From Acanthornis magna (taxonomy: Eukaryota > Chordata > Aves > Passeriformes > Acanthizidae), in assembly GCA_036785705.1 (NCBI GenBank), contig JAWUZG010000056.1, positions 10,169,001 through 10,233,000 on the forward strand: a stretch of 64,000 nt of DNA, written 5' to 3'. Position numbers and translations under genes: made by a program. A model generated the notes under the pieces. It was given only the letters and a program-made list of their open reading frames with translations, was not told the DNA's origin and made no database searches. This document shows positions 27,201 to 40,500 of the stretch, in pieces (within the stretch, counting starts at the first letter, position 1; each line of letters starts with the position of its first letter).

Positions 27201-28457
27201 TATATGTGTTTTTAATCTGCATGGTAGTCATGTCTGAAGCATCTTTTTCAGATCTGTCTAATATGTTCATAAATCATGTCATAAATACACTTCATTCCAG
27301 TGTGAGGTCTGGGTGTGATTATTTTTGCCAACATTTTCATGTATTAGGCCTCATAGATATGTCTTCAGCTCCTTATGTAGAGTATGAACCTACAAATGGC
27401 CTGGCCGTGGTTCAGTGGGTTGAGTGCAAGACAAAAGCTATTGCTGAAATTAAGAAATCGGAGAAATCCTAAAATCAGTAGCAAAAATATTTAACAAATA
27501 AGAAAAAAAAGTGAAATATTGAGAGAAAAGAGGGAATGGTGGAACGAATTGATGCCTGAAATAGATTAAAAACAAAGAGATAAACAAACAAGATGAGGGC
27601 TTGAGCCCAAAAGTGGTTCGCCCTTGCCTACCTCTCGCATCTTTGCCCTGCCTTTTCCTTTCTATTTTTTAAACTCCCTTTCACTTTTCTGACCCAGTCT
27701 AATAGATTTAAACTCATGTTTACAAGTACTCTTGTTGTCTTCATTACATTCATTTCTGTGCTTAGTTGTCTTTCTCTGTAAACTCCTTTCTTTAGACAAA
27801 TATTTATTGTTCCCTGGAAGACTGGGACCTGAACTTGGTTGCCATCCAAATTCTGATATAATGCAAACGATAATAATTTCAGCTCTTTGATATCCCCCTG
27901 CGATGCTCTTTTCATGCTCCTGCTTTTGAACAGAGCTCAAACATAAAGCAGGTGGAGCTGGCATGTGAATCGAGCTGCCAGAATCACTTTGGGCTCTTTG
28001 AAGATGCCAAAAGAGAGCAGGGAGATGAGAATTCGCCTGCTCTGAAGCAGGCAGGAGGCGAGTGGAAGGAAGGAGCTGCATTGTGTGGAATCAATGAGGA
28101 ACAGTAACCATGGGCTGACATCCTGACTTTGTGGTGTTTGTGTCTTGGCATCGCATCAACACCCAGCGATAATGGGCTGTAGCAGCAGCCTGTCAGGAGG
28201 CCATCACTCTGCTGGGTTTACAGACAGCTCTGTAACTCTTTGTGATGAAAATGGACCTCTGCATGGCTGAGTAGCGCTGCTCCCAAACGCTGCTTCTAGC
28301 CTCACCTGAATCTAATGTCCACTTAGTATTGTTTTGATCCTTAGCTGCTCCTCTCTTTGCAGCGGTGGAAGGGAACCATATGGTATCCATATGAACTCTG
28401 AAGTCCTCTCTGCTTTTTAGACTTGCTGTTGTGGAAAATGAGAGGTGACCGCTAAGT

Positions 28458-28545
28458 CAGAGCCAAATTCTGCTCTCATTTACAGCAGTGCAAAGTTGGT
28501 GAATTTCCCGGGAGTGACACTGCAGTAAATATGTGTCGGTTCTCA
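28458..28545. mobile_element. Ancient MITE-like inverted-repeat relic
   Basis: The left part runs agagccaaattctgctctc and continues atttacagcagtg (28478-28490). The right part has cactgcagtaaat (28518-28530), the reverse complement of that segment with one mismatch. The wording resembles an abundant palindromic repeat of turtles, crocodiles and birds (gccaaattctgctctcagttacac...). That family match is from memory; the internal inverted repeat is seen directly. Confidence 0.55.
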
Positions 28546-30210
28546 CTGTATTTACTTGATGTTTGTAGAAGCTCTCGCTTGAGGGATTTTGCAGAGGTAA
28601 AACACTCAGTGTGTCTTACTCCACCGTTGTATGGTTTCAAAAAATACAGCTCAGGCTAGCATTATCCCAGATTAAAAATAATATAAAATGTGTTAGAATC
28701 ACTCTGAATTATTGTCACTGTAAGGTGTAGCACTAGACAGAATTGAAAAGTTTTGCTGGGAAAGCTCAGTGAATTCCTCAGTGCTTAGCTGCAAAAACTC
28801 CATGTGGTGGTCAGTAGGTAGAATACTGATTTTTAGAAAATATTTTATGTAGATTACAACCAATTCTACTACAGACAGTTCTAGGTTACTGTTTGCCATG
28901 GTGAAAAAACCCCAAACTGAGTGCAATATTGTTGGGGGTATTGGACTGAAATTCAAACCTTTCTCCTGTATGTTTTACTCTGCAGTCCTGTGTGTAATTC
29001 ACTTACTATTTCATGAGCTTTTGTTCGGGGAAGGTTCAGTTCACTGATAAGGCTGAAGCTGCGTTTGGGATCAGTATTGTTAACTAATACTTACTAATAA
29101 GTTCCATGAGTTCGGCTGACACATCACAATCCTTCAGTCTTCCATCCAGTGAAAACAAAACTTTGTTAAAATCAGCCTCACATCTGGCTTATATGTGCAG
29201 TTGAAATTCTTGGAAGAAAATCCTTTCAGTCTGGCGCATGGACTCTTTGACACTGGACATACTTTCAAATGAAGTCTGTAGTGAGGAATTGTTTGACACA
29301 GTAACTCCTTTGCCAGTACTTTACCAAAGTTATTTTCAAATCAATCAGTATTCATCTCCATTCCTGTCACCATAGTTTAATATTAACATCATTGTTTGGG
29401 TGCAATGCTTTATGGAGAAAAAAATATTTTAGAACATTTTATTTCAAGCAGTTCTGCTATTTGGTCTTTCAGCTGTGTGTGCTGAGGCGCTGTGTGAGAG
29501 AAGGTACGGAACTGTCTCATTAGAACTGGAAATACATGATCAATATTTACCAATTTGAAGTATATTTTATTCCAACAAAATAAGCCTTGCTTCTTCCATG
29601 AGGTGAAGGTGCTTTGTAATTATTTTAAAGGATTAAGCACTGAAAGTTCTGGTGTTTCTTCCTAATGTTTTGTCCCTTTTCCAGGCAATATTGAACAGCT
29701 GATTAGACAAATATTATTTTTTTATTTATACATAGCATTTATACCTCTTCCATTACTCTGACATATGAATTGATGAATGAGTATAGAGGCCTCAGAAATC
29801 CTTTAGTGGGAAAAGCTACTGAAAAGAGAAATACTAAATTTCAGACATCACCTTGTAGTCACTTAAAATATACACATTCCTTTAGTAGCTAATTCTTATT
29901 ATAGAACAAGACTCTAATTGTACTACCTGGTGTCATAAAAATTAACATTTTTAATTATCCTCTCATATCAGTTATGTTGTCATTACTGGAATATGCATCA
30001 TATTCTGTACTTGCACTCCAAGCAATGGATTAAGCAACATAAATAATTTTAATATACTCAGTAAGACTTTGTAATGGCATCTTTGTCAAAGCAGATCAGC
30101 TCTTCAGCCGAGCTTGCCTGAAGAGCTGCTATGTTACTCATCAGATAACATTACTGCTAATGCAAAATATTCCCTACTTTAAAAAAAAATATTTTTTGGT
30201 TTGTTTTCAG

Positions 30211-30447
30211 GACTGCCCTTCAGATGTTGGTGACTTTAGAGCACAGCAGTGTTCGGCCTATAATGATGTCAAATACCAGGGACACTTTTATGAGTGGATC
30301 CCTGTGTATAATGATCCTACAGCACCATGTGCCCTGAAATGCCAAGCTCTGGGAAAGAACCTGGTTGTGGAGCTTGCCCCAAAAGTGCTGGATGGTACTC
30401 GCTGCAATGTTGAGTCCTTGGATATGTGCATCAGTGGAATATGTCAG
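30211..30447 (+). CDS. ADAMTSL3: ADAMTSL3 exon: cysteine-rich module
   Basis: 237 nt, 79 codons, phase 0 at both ends, bounded by ttgttttcag| and cag|gtatgt. It starts DCPSDVGDFRAQQCSAYND, finishing TSR1 and entering the cysteine-rich module. The conserved stretches YEWIPVYNDP, CALKCQALGKNLVVELAPK and VLDGTRCNVESLDMCISGI follow. The last is the usual ADAMTS-family module end, leading into [12 protein letters not shown] in the next exon. The module is thought to contribute to matrix and substrate binding; ADAMTS-like proteins have no metalloprotease domain. Being symmetric, the exon could be skipped without frameshift. It stays open past the donor for 56 more codons (see findings). The leader that a Met-started frame gives upstream (from 30160) is intron. 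Confidence 0.97.
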
Positions 30448-30655
30448 GTATGTTCACAGTGTCAGTCTAAAGGGAGCCTTTCTTGTGAGGCACTTTGCTC
30501 TCGAGTGGGAGCTTTGGGACTGTTTTTAATTTTATTTATCAGTTTAGTTGTGTCTGCAAGCACTAAGTGGATTGTAGATAACTTACCTTTTCAGCAAGAC
30601 ACAGAACCTCCTGACTGACTTAACCATGGATATTTTTCTATGCAGATAAAAGCTC

Positions 30656-30661
30656 AATAAA
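30656..30661 (+). terminator. Candidate intronic polyadenylation signal AATAAA
   Basis: The hexamer begins 38 nt after the in-frame stop (30616-30618) of the read-through from the cysteine-rich exon. The downstream sequence is moderately T-rich, but there is no strong GU-rich element. AATAAA is frequent by chance in AT-rich DNA, so use is speculative without transcript 3' ends. Confidence 0.25.
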
Positions 30662-33600
30662 ATTCATTCACTCTTCTATTTATGCATGCAAAAATTAATG
30701 AACCTAGTTATTGTAGCTACAGCTTTCTAAACTTTATTATATCTGTGAGGATGTGCTTAAATTTCTGGGCCTTCCATTTCATGTTATTCCTTCTTTGAGT
30801 CTCATATCAACTCTGTTAAGGAAAAAATTGGCACTGTATGGGATCGAGCCTGGAATGCAGGTGTGAGTGTATAGGTCTGTCTTCATGTGTGGGTGAGTGT
30901 TGTGGTCACATGAGCTGATAGTTTGAATATTTTACTGGCAATCCACATTTCTAGATATATTTATTATTTGAATTGTGCTATTGACTCTACAAAGTTGGTA
31001 TAAAAACAGAAAGTTATAAAATTCAAGCTTACCAGCCTTGCTCATATTTATTAGCAAAGCAATATTGCAAACTTGCTCTATGAACAGAGCAGTTTATAGA
31101 GAATGAATATGTTATTGCAATTAGCTTTCTTTCTCTACAAGTGGTTGCTGCTCTGTTAAATGTCTAAAATGTGTGCGGCTCAAAAATGCAGGATATGTCC
31201 CAGTGAGAAAAATAGCTCCATTATAGAGGAAAATTTGACACATTTGGCAGAAGACTGGTGCATGGATTATAGCAACATTAATATATGATCTGGACCTTGC
31301 TGTGGGTTTTATGTGACTTCTGTGCATGCTGCAGTTCCAATGCCAGTCGTGTCAGCACACAGCACATCTGCTGCCTCTGAAACAGGAGAATTCCTCACAG
31401 GGAGACTGCATTTGTCAATAGTGCTTCACTGTGGGATCCAGCAGCGTTTGATACCCTCTATTTGAAACAGGATATACCTCTAGAAACCCTGGGAGCACTT
31501 GCCAAATAATATATCTCATGTGCCATGCTCTTAGTGATGCTTCCTATCCTGACAGAAAGGCTTTCACCCAGGAGGATGCCCCAGCTGTGCCCACTGAGTG
31601 CCAGGCTGGCTCCAAGGGAGCTCTGGGTGCTCTGGGGATGCCAGTGTCTCCCACAGGGACTTCAAACACCTTCCATCTTTCATACATGGCATAAAACTCT
31701 CTTTGCCCAGAGTGGATCCAGTTTTGTGAGGAAGAGTGGCGAGGTTTATTTGAAAGGAGTGCTTTCAATGTTTCTTCTCAGCATTTTGTAGTATTCATGT
31801 GTATGTATGATACAAAATGCTTGGAAATGTAAATAATCCATTTTTTTTTAGAATAAATGACCTAGTGTAGTGGAGGAGAGATTAATCAGGTAAAAATTGA
31901 ATTAAAGTTCAATTAAATTACATGAAGATTCATTTGAATAACCTTTTCCTCTTCGCAAACGCTTTTGGGGGCAGAATGAAAGTCCTTACTTGCGAAAGGG
32001 ACTGCAGGAGGTGGGGACTTCCTCAGAAACCAGCACAGAGCTTTGTGCTACTCCTGTTTGAGCAGGAAAAGAAAACAAATTGACATCTAATCTTACCCAG
32101 AAAAACACAGTTATTTAGTCAACTGCTTTTAAGAGAGAGACAGCACAGTCGTGATTCTCAATTGTTGCTGTAAGGTCTGTCTGGTGGGTTCTGACATGGA
32201 ATTGGCACAGCCAGCAAATTACTTGGCAAGTGTTTTTACAGTTAACTTATCTAAATGAGCACATCACACTGCTGATGTGGGTATCCTCACTTCTGTGCCT
32301 GGAGCACCCAAGAGTTCCTATAAGGAGACTGGTGCTGGTTTTGCTCATTTATTGTCTCAAAGTTGACTCAACTTCCCCTCTTCCCCAGCGTGATTCTACT
32401 TTCATTTGTGTTCTGGTTCTGGTAAGGCAGGGCTGCATCACAAATTCTGCCTCTTGTTCATGCTCTCAACTTGACAGCCTATGAATTTACAAAGATGGTG
32501 AATTCTTGTTCTTCTGTTCTGATCCTTTCCACTTCCCTTATCAAGCAAATCAAACTCAATTAGCTCTATCAAAGAAAATTGTGAGATGACAAAGTTGCAT
32601 TCTAGAACAGGAGGTGTGAGGCTTTAGAGGAAATGAAACCTAAGATGGTGGAGCAGGGAAAAGTTTGTTGGGCAAGTTTGTAATATATTTTGGGGTTGCC
32701 TGAGGCTTAACTCAGTCAAACCATTTGATCATGTTTTAGTCTGCTGCTGCCCTGCTTCTGTTACCAACCCAAATATCTGGGGCTGTTATGTTAAATGGGG
32801 ACAGGTCAAAACTTCACTTCTAGGATTTTCACACTTCTGGTGTTTTTTCTTGTCTCTGCACAGCTCCCCAAACATTTTTTCATATAATGTGTTCCTGCTG
32901 TGCCCATCTGGATGTGGGTGGAGACATTTAAAAACATCTGCATGTCAGACACATATGTGGGCAACATTTACCCAGTTACTCTGCCTGCTTTGGGGCCCTG
33001 CCTCTCCTTGGGTTTTGTTTTTAATTTGTGCAGGCCTGCTTTTTTCTACCAGAATGCAGAATGGGGTGTTACTTGTGCCAGCACCTGAAATGGTTACAGT
33101 GCTAATTTTCCTAATATGGAGTAATATGTTTGGACAACAAATACACGCATCACCCAAAAAATCTGGAGTCCTAAGGAGCAGCCTGAGTAGTTCTGTCCTA
33201 GGCTGTCACAATTAGGTCAAAGATGATGTAAATCCTGCAGTGAACTTTCCATTTAGTGTCAGCAAGTTGTTTGTGTTCCAAAAAAGGCAGACACTACACT
33301 GTGCTTTGTAGCATATGGCATAAATTTAGCTGACATCAGAACACATCCCACATGTCAAGTGCAGCGCCATCAACTTCTGCCATGCTCGTTCTCTTCTGTC
33401 ACATGTCATCATATGGCGAGTAGGTATCACTCACCACCAAAGCACTCTTAGCTGGATGTAAATATCTGTCAGAGTTTTCATTGGAAACAGTTTCTGTAAG
33501 CGCTTGGAAGACTCTTGCACTTCTTTTTTTTTTTCATAATCTTTGTTCATGCTTTAAACTTAAAATTATAGCAAGTTATTAATTTCTTCGAATCTTGACT

Positions 33601-34249
33601 CCTTTTATCCTGGGAGTTGCTTTCTCAAACTGCTGTTTTTGTGTACTTTTGATTCCTGTAGATACATTTTTTTGCCTGCAAATATGTTCAAGGACTGCCC
33701 AAGATGCACAGGAGATTTGGTGTACGGAGACTTAGAAAGGAAAGTTTCCTTTCCATCCAGTGTTACTGCAGACATGTTTCTAACACGTGTTAGTCTGAGT
33801 AGTTAATTCTTGAATAGCTGTTAAAAAAGCACTTTTTTTTCCCCCCAAAATGAACATTTACAATCTTCTCTTAATATTTAAAAATTAGAAAAAAAAGTCT
33901 GTGTTACCTTTTCCTCATTTTTAGCATTTAAACTCTCAGCAATTCATAGGAAGAATTGATTTTGAGGTAGCCCTGTGTCAAGCCAGCTGTTATAGTGAAC
34001 CTGGCATTCTTTCCTGGGTATCACAAATTAGCAAAGGCACAGAATAAAGCACATTTTGGAGCATGAAGGAACTCCTATGTGGATGCCTGTACTCTGTCCA
34101 CATGTTACTGCACCAGAGCTGGCAGGCTGGACCCTGTCCAGAAAGACTGTGGGAGTTACTCATGGAGATCCAACAAAACTTCCTGGCTCTCAGAGCTACA
34201 TATGAAAAACTTCATGTGACTGCACACATGTGACATGGGCCATAAAACT

Positions 34250-34520
34250 GGGAGGGGGGAGCTGCAGCTGCAGCTCAGCTGGGACATGCTGGTGCCTCTC
34301 CAGAAGTCCCACTGGAGGACGGGGCTGAGCTAAGCAGGGGCTGCCACATCCTACGTGACCTGTCAGTGTCCCCCTCCCCAGCCTCTCTGGGTTGGCTTCC
34401 CCATCTGATGGAAGCTCTTGGCACTGCCCAGGTCAGCAGACCATGGAGCCACCCTTCAGGGGCTGCACTTGCCCTGCTCTGAATGTCACTGCCCACCTTG
34501 CGGTAGGGGTTCCCTCGCAA
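34250..34520. other. GC-richer intronic patch
   Basis: The stretch with agctgcagctgcagctcagctggg and the following 250 nt stands out from its AT-rich surroundings but has few CpGs. It is open on the minus strand for about 80 codons, as GC-rich DNA often is. No repeat family or gene was recognised. Confidence 0.4.
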
Positions 34521-37500
34521 TGACTTTGTTGCCTACTCATCATTGCTGGCTTTGATAAATAAATAATAATAGCAGGATACTCTCAGACACTGAAAAGGTC
34601 TTTTGGAATCTCTTGTTTTTATTTTGCAGCTTCTCACTGCTGCTAGAAACTGGTGTTTCTCTTCAGGTCTTGTCTTATTCTCTGTACTACTGTTTCTTAT
34701 GGAGAATGCTCTCTAGAGGGATTTCTTACTGTGTAAGTTTATCCTTTCTTGACAGATGAGTAGAGGATTTTTTCTGATCTCCCGTTTCTTATCTCTATTT
34801 CTTTGTTCATAAGTGATTCTCTCTGCCAAGTTTTGTTTTGTTTTAGAGAGCTCTGTGCAAATGTCACTTTACTTCCCAGCCTAGCAAGGATCTAAATCAT
34901 GTGAGCAGTGATAGCAGAAAAACTCATCATTTGGGTGTCATCTTGAAGTCGAGCCTTTGTAACCTTCAAATCCCCCAGTACTAACTTCACCAAGCAAGGC
35001 AGATTTGACTGGACCCAACCAGAGAAGGAACAAAGTAATCTGATTTCATATACTGATTTCTTTTTCAAAAGCAACAAGAAGCCCACTGGGAATTTGTGTC
35101 CTATCCTCTGGTTGTGTGTATGTGTGTTTTTTTAAAATGGAGACCATGTGGGAAAGGGTACTTGCTCCTACCGGGTGGTCCTATAATCTCTCAGCTCCTC
35201 TAGCATGTGACAGATCCTGTAGTAAGAGTTAAAGGTTTTGGAAACACTTTGTTTTATTTGATGGAAGTGGATTTACAGAGTTGTGGAACACTCTTTAGCC
35301 TCTTGCCTTCAGATATAAAATGTCAGCAGAAATATGTGGAAAGTCTTTTTAGGAGCCCTTTAGTATGCAGTGAATTTTATGCACTGCATTTTTTTATTTT
35401 CTGGGGTTTTTTTTATTGCTTTACATTCTTTTCCTCTGTACGGATAGTTTGGGAATTTGAACATCATGGAGTGTCTCCTTGTGCCCATCATTCTGACTTA
35501 TTTTACGCCCCCATTCTGGGCTTTGCGTTTTGACACAGTTTGCCTTTACTGCCTGATTTCTTACCTGTGAGGAACCAAAAATCCCTAAGCAGAGGAAGTT
35601 TTCCTCCTCCCGGCACGGCTGCTGCCCGTTCAGCTCAGCAGCAGGGACTGCAGCTCTCTTTGCTGGGAGGAGATGAGCTGGGAGGTTCACTGCTGTCCTG
35701 AATGTGTGCACAGGGTCCCTGAAGGCTTTATTCTGTTAATTAGCACATGCTGAAGTCTGTGTCAGCTTGTCTGGGCTGCTGCTGTCCTGGGCTGGTTTGA
35801 TTCCAGAGATGTGAGAACCCGTGCCACAATCAGGCCTTTGTTAGCTCAGACATAACTGAAGAGTTATGAGACAGGACCATGTGAGAAGAAAATCATGACT
35901 CCGACCAAGATAAATCCTCAGTGAGGATAAACCAGGGTTTGAAAGCGGTGCTTGAAAGCTAAGATTCCACACTACTTTTAAAAGTAAATTAAAGAAAAAA
36001 AAAAAAAAAGAAGTAACTTGCTTAATTGGAGGGATGTTCTGGTATCTCTCCCTCTGCCTTGTCAGAATCAATTACTTGTGGATGATGAGCATGGGAAAGA
36101 GACAGTGGGAGCTTTTTTCTTTATGCGCTCTCCGGGGACATATTTTATCTGTGTAGGAATAAAGTGCAAGCTGAAGCTATCACAAAACGAAGGATGTGAG
36201 CGGAGATTGCAAAGTCAGTGAATGGATGGGCTTTGAATGACAGCAAGGTTTTACAGCAGGGCAAAGAGACATGGAAAATATTGACTAAGGCAGAGCAGGA
36301 TTTTCACATGACAGTTTTTTTATTTGTGTTTTTATTACCATGAATTCCCATAGCCATATTTTAAATTAATTATTTGTTGTGTGGATACAGTGGTTCCTGA
36401 CATCTGCCTGTGCTAGATTCTGTGCTAGGGCAAGTAGAGCAGGCAAAAATGCATCAAATAGCTGACATCGATGCAATGAGAGCTGTGTGCTGTGACAGCA
36501 CAAGCAACTGTGCAATGGAACACAGCCTTAATTTCTCTGAGTTTTGGATTTTGTGAGTGTCTGTGTTTTAGGAAATAGAAATCCTTTTCTCTGAGCAAGA
36601 CCCAGAGGATTTTAATCTTCCCTATTGAGTGATTCTAATAAACTGCAATAGAGATTTTTCTTTTTGAGCATGTAAGGGTTTTTGACTGTTTTCTTCATTT
36701 ACTAGTAAATGCTGAGATAAAACATGTCCTTTCTCAGTCATGTCACAAGACTTGGAAAAGGCATTTTTGTCAGAAGAAATTCTGAGGTTATCTTGTGTTT
36801 TGTGCAATGCTGATAACCTTTAGAAGTATGCAGATGTTTTTATTCCATTTTTATCCTAGTTCTCATCTCTTGCAAGTCTGAAATTAATAATTTGATTAAA
36901 TACTGCTATCCTGGTGGCTGGGCAGTCAGATCACTTCATGGACTATGTTTGGTGCAGTAGTCTACTTTCACTCTGTATTTTGCAAATCTTGACAAATCTA
37001 AAGGCAGTGGAAGGCACTGCATCTGATCCACAAAGCCTTTGAACCCCTCAGCAGAGCAGTGCTTCAACCAACACAGGATTCTCTCACTGAGGTGCAGCTC
37101 TAACAGATCTGCTGCTGGACAATTCTGAAATAAAAACCACTGCACGACATACACCGAGATATTTAGACTGTTCAGCCCTCGAGGGAAAGGATCTCCTGTA
37201 CACTAACTCTATCTCATTCTTGTGAAGAAGTACAATTATCATCTCCCTTTGTGCATCCTGCAGGGCAGTTCCTTGCTCAGCAGAAATACAGTACTTCTTT
37301 GACAATTTAAGCACATTGGGCACTTCCCCATAAATGATTTTCAGGTTTTCTGCTTCGGCTGAATTTCACTAAATGCCATCTGTATGTTTGTGTTAAAATT
37401 CCACTTGCAGGCTGTTCCAGGAGCACACATTTTGTACATCCTTTGAAATAACCAGGCCAATGGCAGCACAATAAATGTACCCAGAGCAGCCTTCAGCTGG

Positions 37501-40500
37501 GTTTTCCTGAGCACTGGGGGGTTTTGTCAGCAGCTGTAGAAGGATGGTAATTATGTCACATTGAGATATTGTTGAATAGATTTTCTAGTTTCATTTTATT
37601 AAACCAAATGCATTAATTAAAGAGCATTACTCCCTGATACTGAAATGCCAGTTCTTCAAGTAAACATAGAACACTGCAAAACAAAATCTTGCTTAATCAT
37701 TTTAATGGAATCACTGATAAATGAGAGTCTGTATCAATAATAAATTTATTACTCAAAGTAGAAAATGATTTCGTATTTAACAAATACATTGCTGAATATT
37801 TAAATGTCATGTCTGCTAAAGAGCTTAGTCTAAGACATGGTAGGTAGAAAAATAATGGTGCTAGTGCAGCTTTGGTTTTAATGTTTCACAGAATTTATGT
37901 ATCTGTCACAAATAAAAATGGCAGTGATTTATTCTTTTGTGGCTGCTTCTATTAGGAGAACTCAGTATATTTGTTTTTTCTGGCTATACCTGGATGTTTG
38001 GCTCCAGAGGACCCTAGAAGGGGAAAAGCTCATTTTGGAAGAGAAATATTATAATTATCTATATTGCTGTGTATGATTTCATGCTTTTGATAGTAATAAT
38101 GACACTTAACATCTGTATGATGCTTGTTATGCACAGATGTCTGGTTTCACTCATCTTTGAAATAAGTATTTTTATTTTATAAAGTGTAGGTATATCTTCA
38201 ACTTTATTTGACATACATAATCTTGAGTCATTAACATCCCACAAACATTCTTTAATAAATGAAATGTAACATTTTTGTAATTGACAACTCACTGCTGTAG
38301 AATGAGTTCTACAAAAAGCGGTGTTGTGCCTATTTTGGGAGTGTCTGCAGCTGGGGGTGAGTGGCCAACTGAGTTAATGCCACAGTTCAGGAGGGCTAAA
38401 GCAATGGTCTGACAAACAAATGTTGACATTTTAAAGCTTGATCCTGTATCGGGCTCTGAACTGGCAACTCTAGCTCATGTTTGCATTTATATTTATTAAG
38501 AGAAGTCTCTGAAAGGAGGACGGGAAGGGTGTGGATGGGATTTGCCTTGTTTTTGACTATGATGCCTTTTTATCATGTGGGATTTGTAGTTAAAATTCTG
38601 TCACTTTGAAGTCTAGTCCATTTTCTCATCATAGTTAATTATAAACATCTTAACAAAGGAAGATGCTTGAATTTAACGGATTATTCTTGGACCTTCACAA
38701 ATCAAATTTAACATGCTACATTTATTTCTTTGTTTAAGTCCAGTTCCTCAGCTGAAACACTACTAATTGAATATGACCTAAAGAAACAGCTTTATATGAG
38801 CTTCTGAGTGATTTTTGGATTCATATTGGCAAAAATATTTGTAATGTTCCATAGTCACTTCTAACATATCAGCAGCAATTTCATTCTTCTCTTTCATCTA
38901 TATTACTGTATTTTATACCCTGACCTTTTGCTCTTCCTTTGCCTTTCTGAACCTACATGAACTATTCTAAATATGCTATGAGGTATTTAACACCCCTCAG
39001 TATTGTCTTTCACAACAGCACTGCCATGCTAAGGTTTCTTGAAGCAGATGAGTGGTTTTGTTCACTGCTTATCCAGATGCTTTCTATCTGAGCTGCTTGA
39101 GAGAAAACAATGTAATTCTTTTCCATATTTCTTGTGGCTTTTTTTTCCTTTTGTAAGAGCAGACAAGTAACATATCCGGATTCTGTCCAAAAATAGTAAT
39201 GGACCAGACACCTGTTTCTGAAAATAATCCTACCGCACCCAAATTCATAGATACCCCATCATGGACAATTTTATAAATTCTCAAAGTGCCCATTTCCCCA
39301 ATACTCTTTTTATATTAAATTTCTACTAATTTTTTGTTTTGTCACATTTTGGTGAATATTCTCCCTGCTGGGGAGCTCACTTACAACCTGGTCATTTCAA
39401 TACCTGTATTGTTTTTTGAGATGATGATATTTATGATTACAGATTTCTTAAATTCACAGGGTCCCAATCCTTCCATTACACAGTTCATATTATCACTTGT
39501 TTCATTTATCCAGCCTATGCTAAAATCACCTAATATTATTTCTGACTATGCCCTAAAAGCCTGCAGATGTTTTCCCAGTCTGCCTGTAATATTTATAGGT
39601 GATCCCTTTGCTCTGTAAACAGCAAGCAATATGGGGTAAATTAATCCTAAAAAATGCCTTAATTGTGAAAATCATCAGCCTCTTTGGCTGGCTGAGGTGG
39701 TGTACGAGCAGGGGAAGGCTGTTGCCATTTATCATTTTCTTGTCCTTGTTGCAGCTTTATCTGCAAATAACCAAATGTGTTGTCTTCAAAATGTTTTATC
39801 AAACACTACTTTTTCCAGTAGTTATTGGCTAAAATATGAATGCCTTAAATTCACAGTATTTAGTGTCACAATGCTTTTGTTGCCCACTTTCCCAAGCTAT
39901 ACCTTGCAGCTTCCTCTTCTTTGGCTAAGATCTATGGATGTTCAGTTTACCAGAGAAATACTCAATCAAGGGTTTACAAACACACAAGAAAGGCTAGCTC
40001 TAGTCTCTCAGGTTTGAAATATGCCCCATCCCAGTGTTCACTCATTAAGATCCCTTCTTGAATTTGCTCTAAACTTGAGGCTTGTTGCTTAAAAACTTGT
40101 GGAATTTTTGGGTGCTTCATGTTAAACAAAATCTGGAATTCTGTGCTCACTTCAGGTCAAAACGGTGATTATAATTTGAGTTGTTTTCTAAATTCTATTC
40201 CAGGATATCATTGCCTGATATTCATATTTGTAGCAGTTGATGTAAACATAACCTGGGAAGGAAACCTGCAGAGGGTGAATTCATCTGAACACACCACCTT
40301 GGCTGTCAGGGGAGCCGTAAACCTTTTCCCACATCCAAGTCCCTTGCAGCTAGCACTCCTGCTTTATTTCTGTGGCATTTGTGTATTATTAAAAAATAAG
40401 CAATATTACTATATGAAACAGTCCTCTAAAGCATGCTGCTGTGCTGATTATCTTTTCTTACATTCCATGTTGGACACAATAATGCCTTGTGTTTGCACAG

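Larger units (their letters stand above)
23394..30210 (+). other. ADAMTSL3: ADAMTSL3 intron, 6817 nt, phase 0
   Basis: Donor gtgagt, acceptor ttggtttgttttcag. It contains an A17 run with an upstream AATAAA (24229-24280) and a MITE-like relic (about 28458-28545). Several short open frames on both strands show no recognisable family. No further exon was seen. Confidence 0.92.

Noticed and set aside
27404..27430. tRNA A-box-like text (tggttcagtgg) suggesting a tRNA gene or tRNA-derived SINE
   Set aside because: It matches the A-box consensus, but no B-box (ggttcgantcc) follows at a plausible distance and no cloverleaf can be drawn.
30160..30210. Met start at 30160 as the beginning of a separate small gene
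   Set aside because: The region before 30211 is the poly-pyrimidine tract and acceptor of the ADAMTSL3 exon; phases link it to the 23348-23393 exon.
38085..38190. MIR/CORE-SINE-like copy (aataatgacacttaacatctg ... aagtatttttattttataaag)
   Set aside because: The order of motifs fits loosely, but the divergence is too great to call by eye; a Dfam search would decide.
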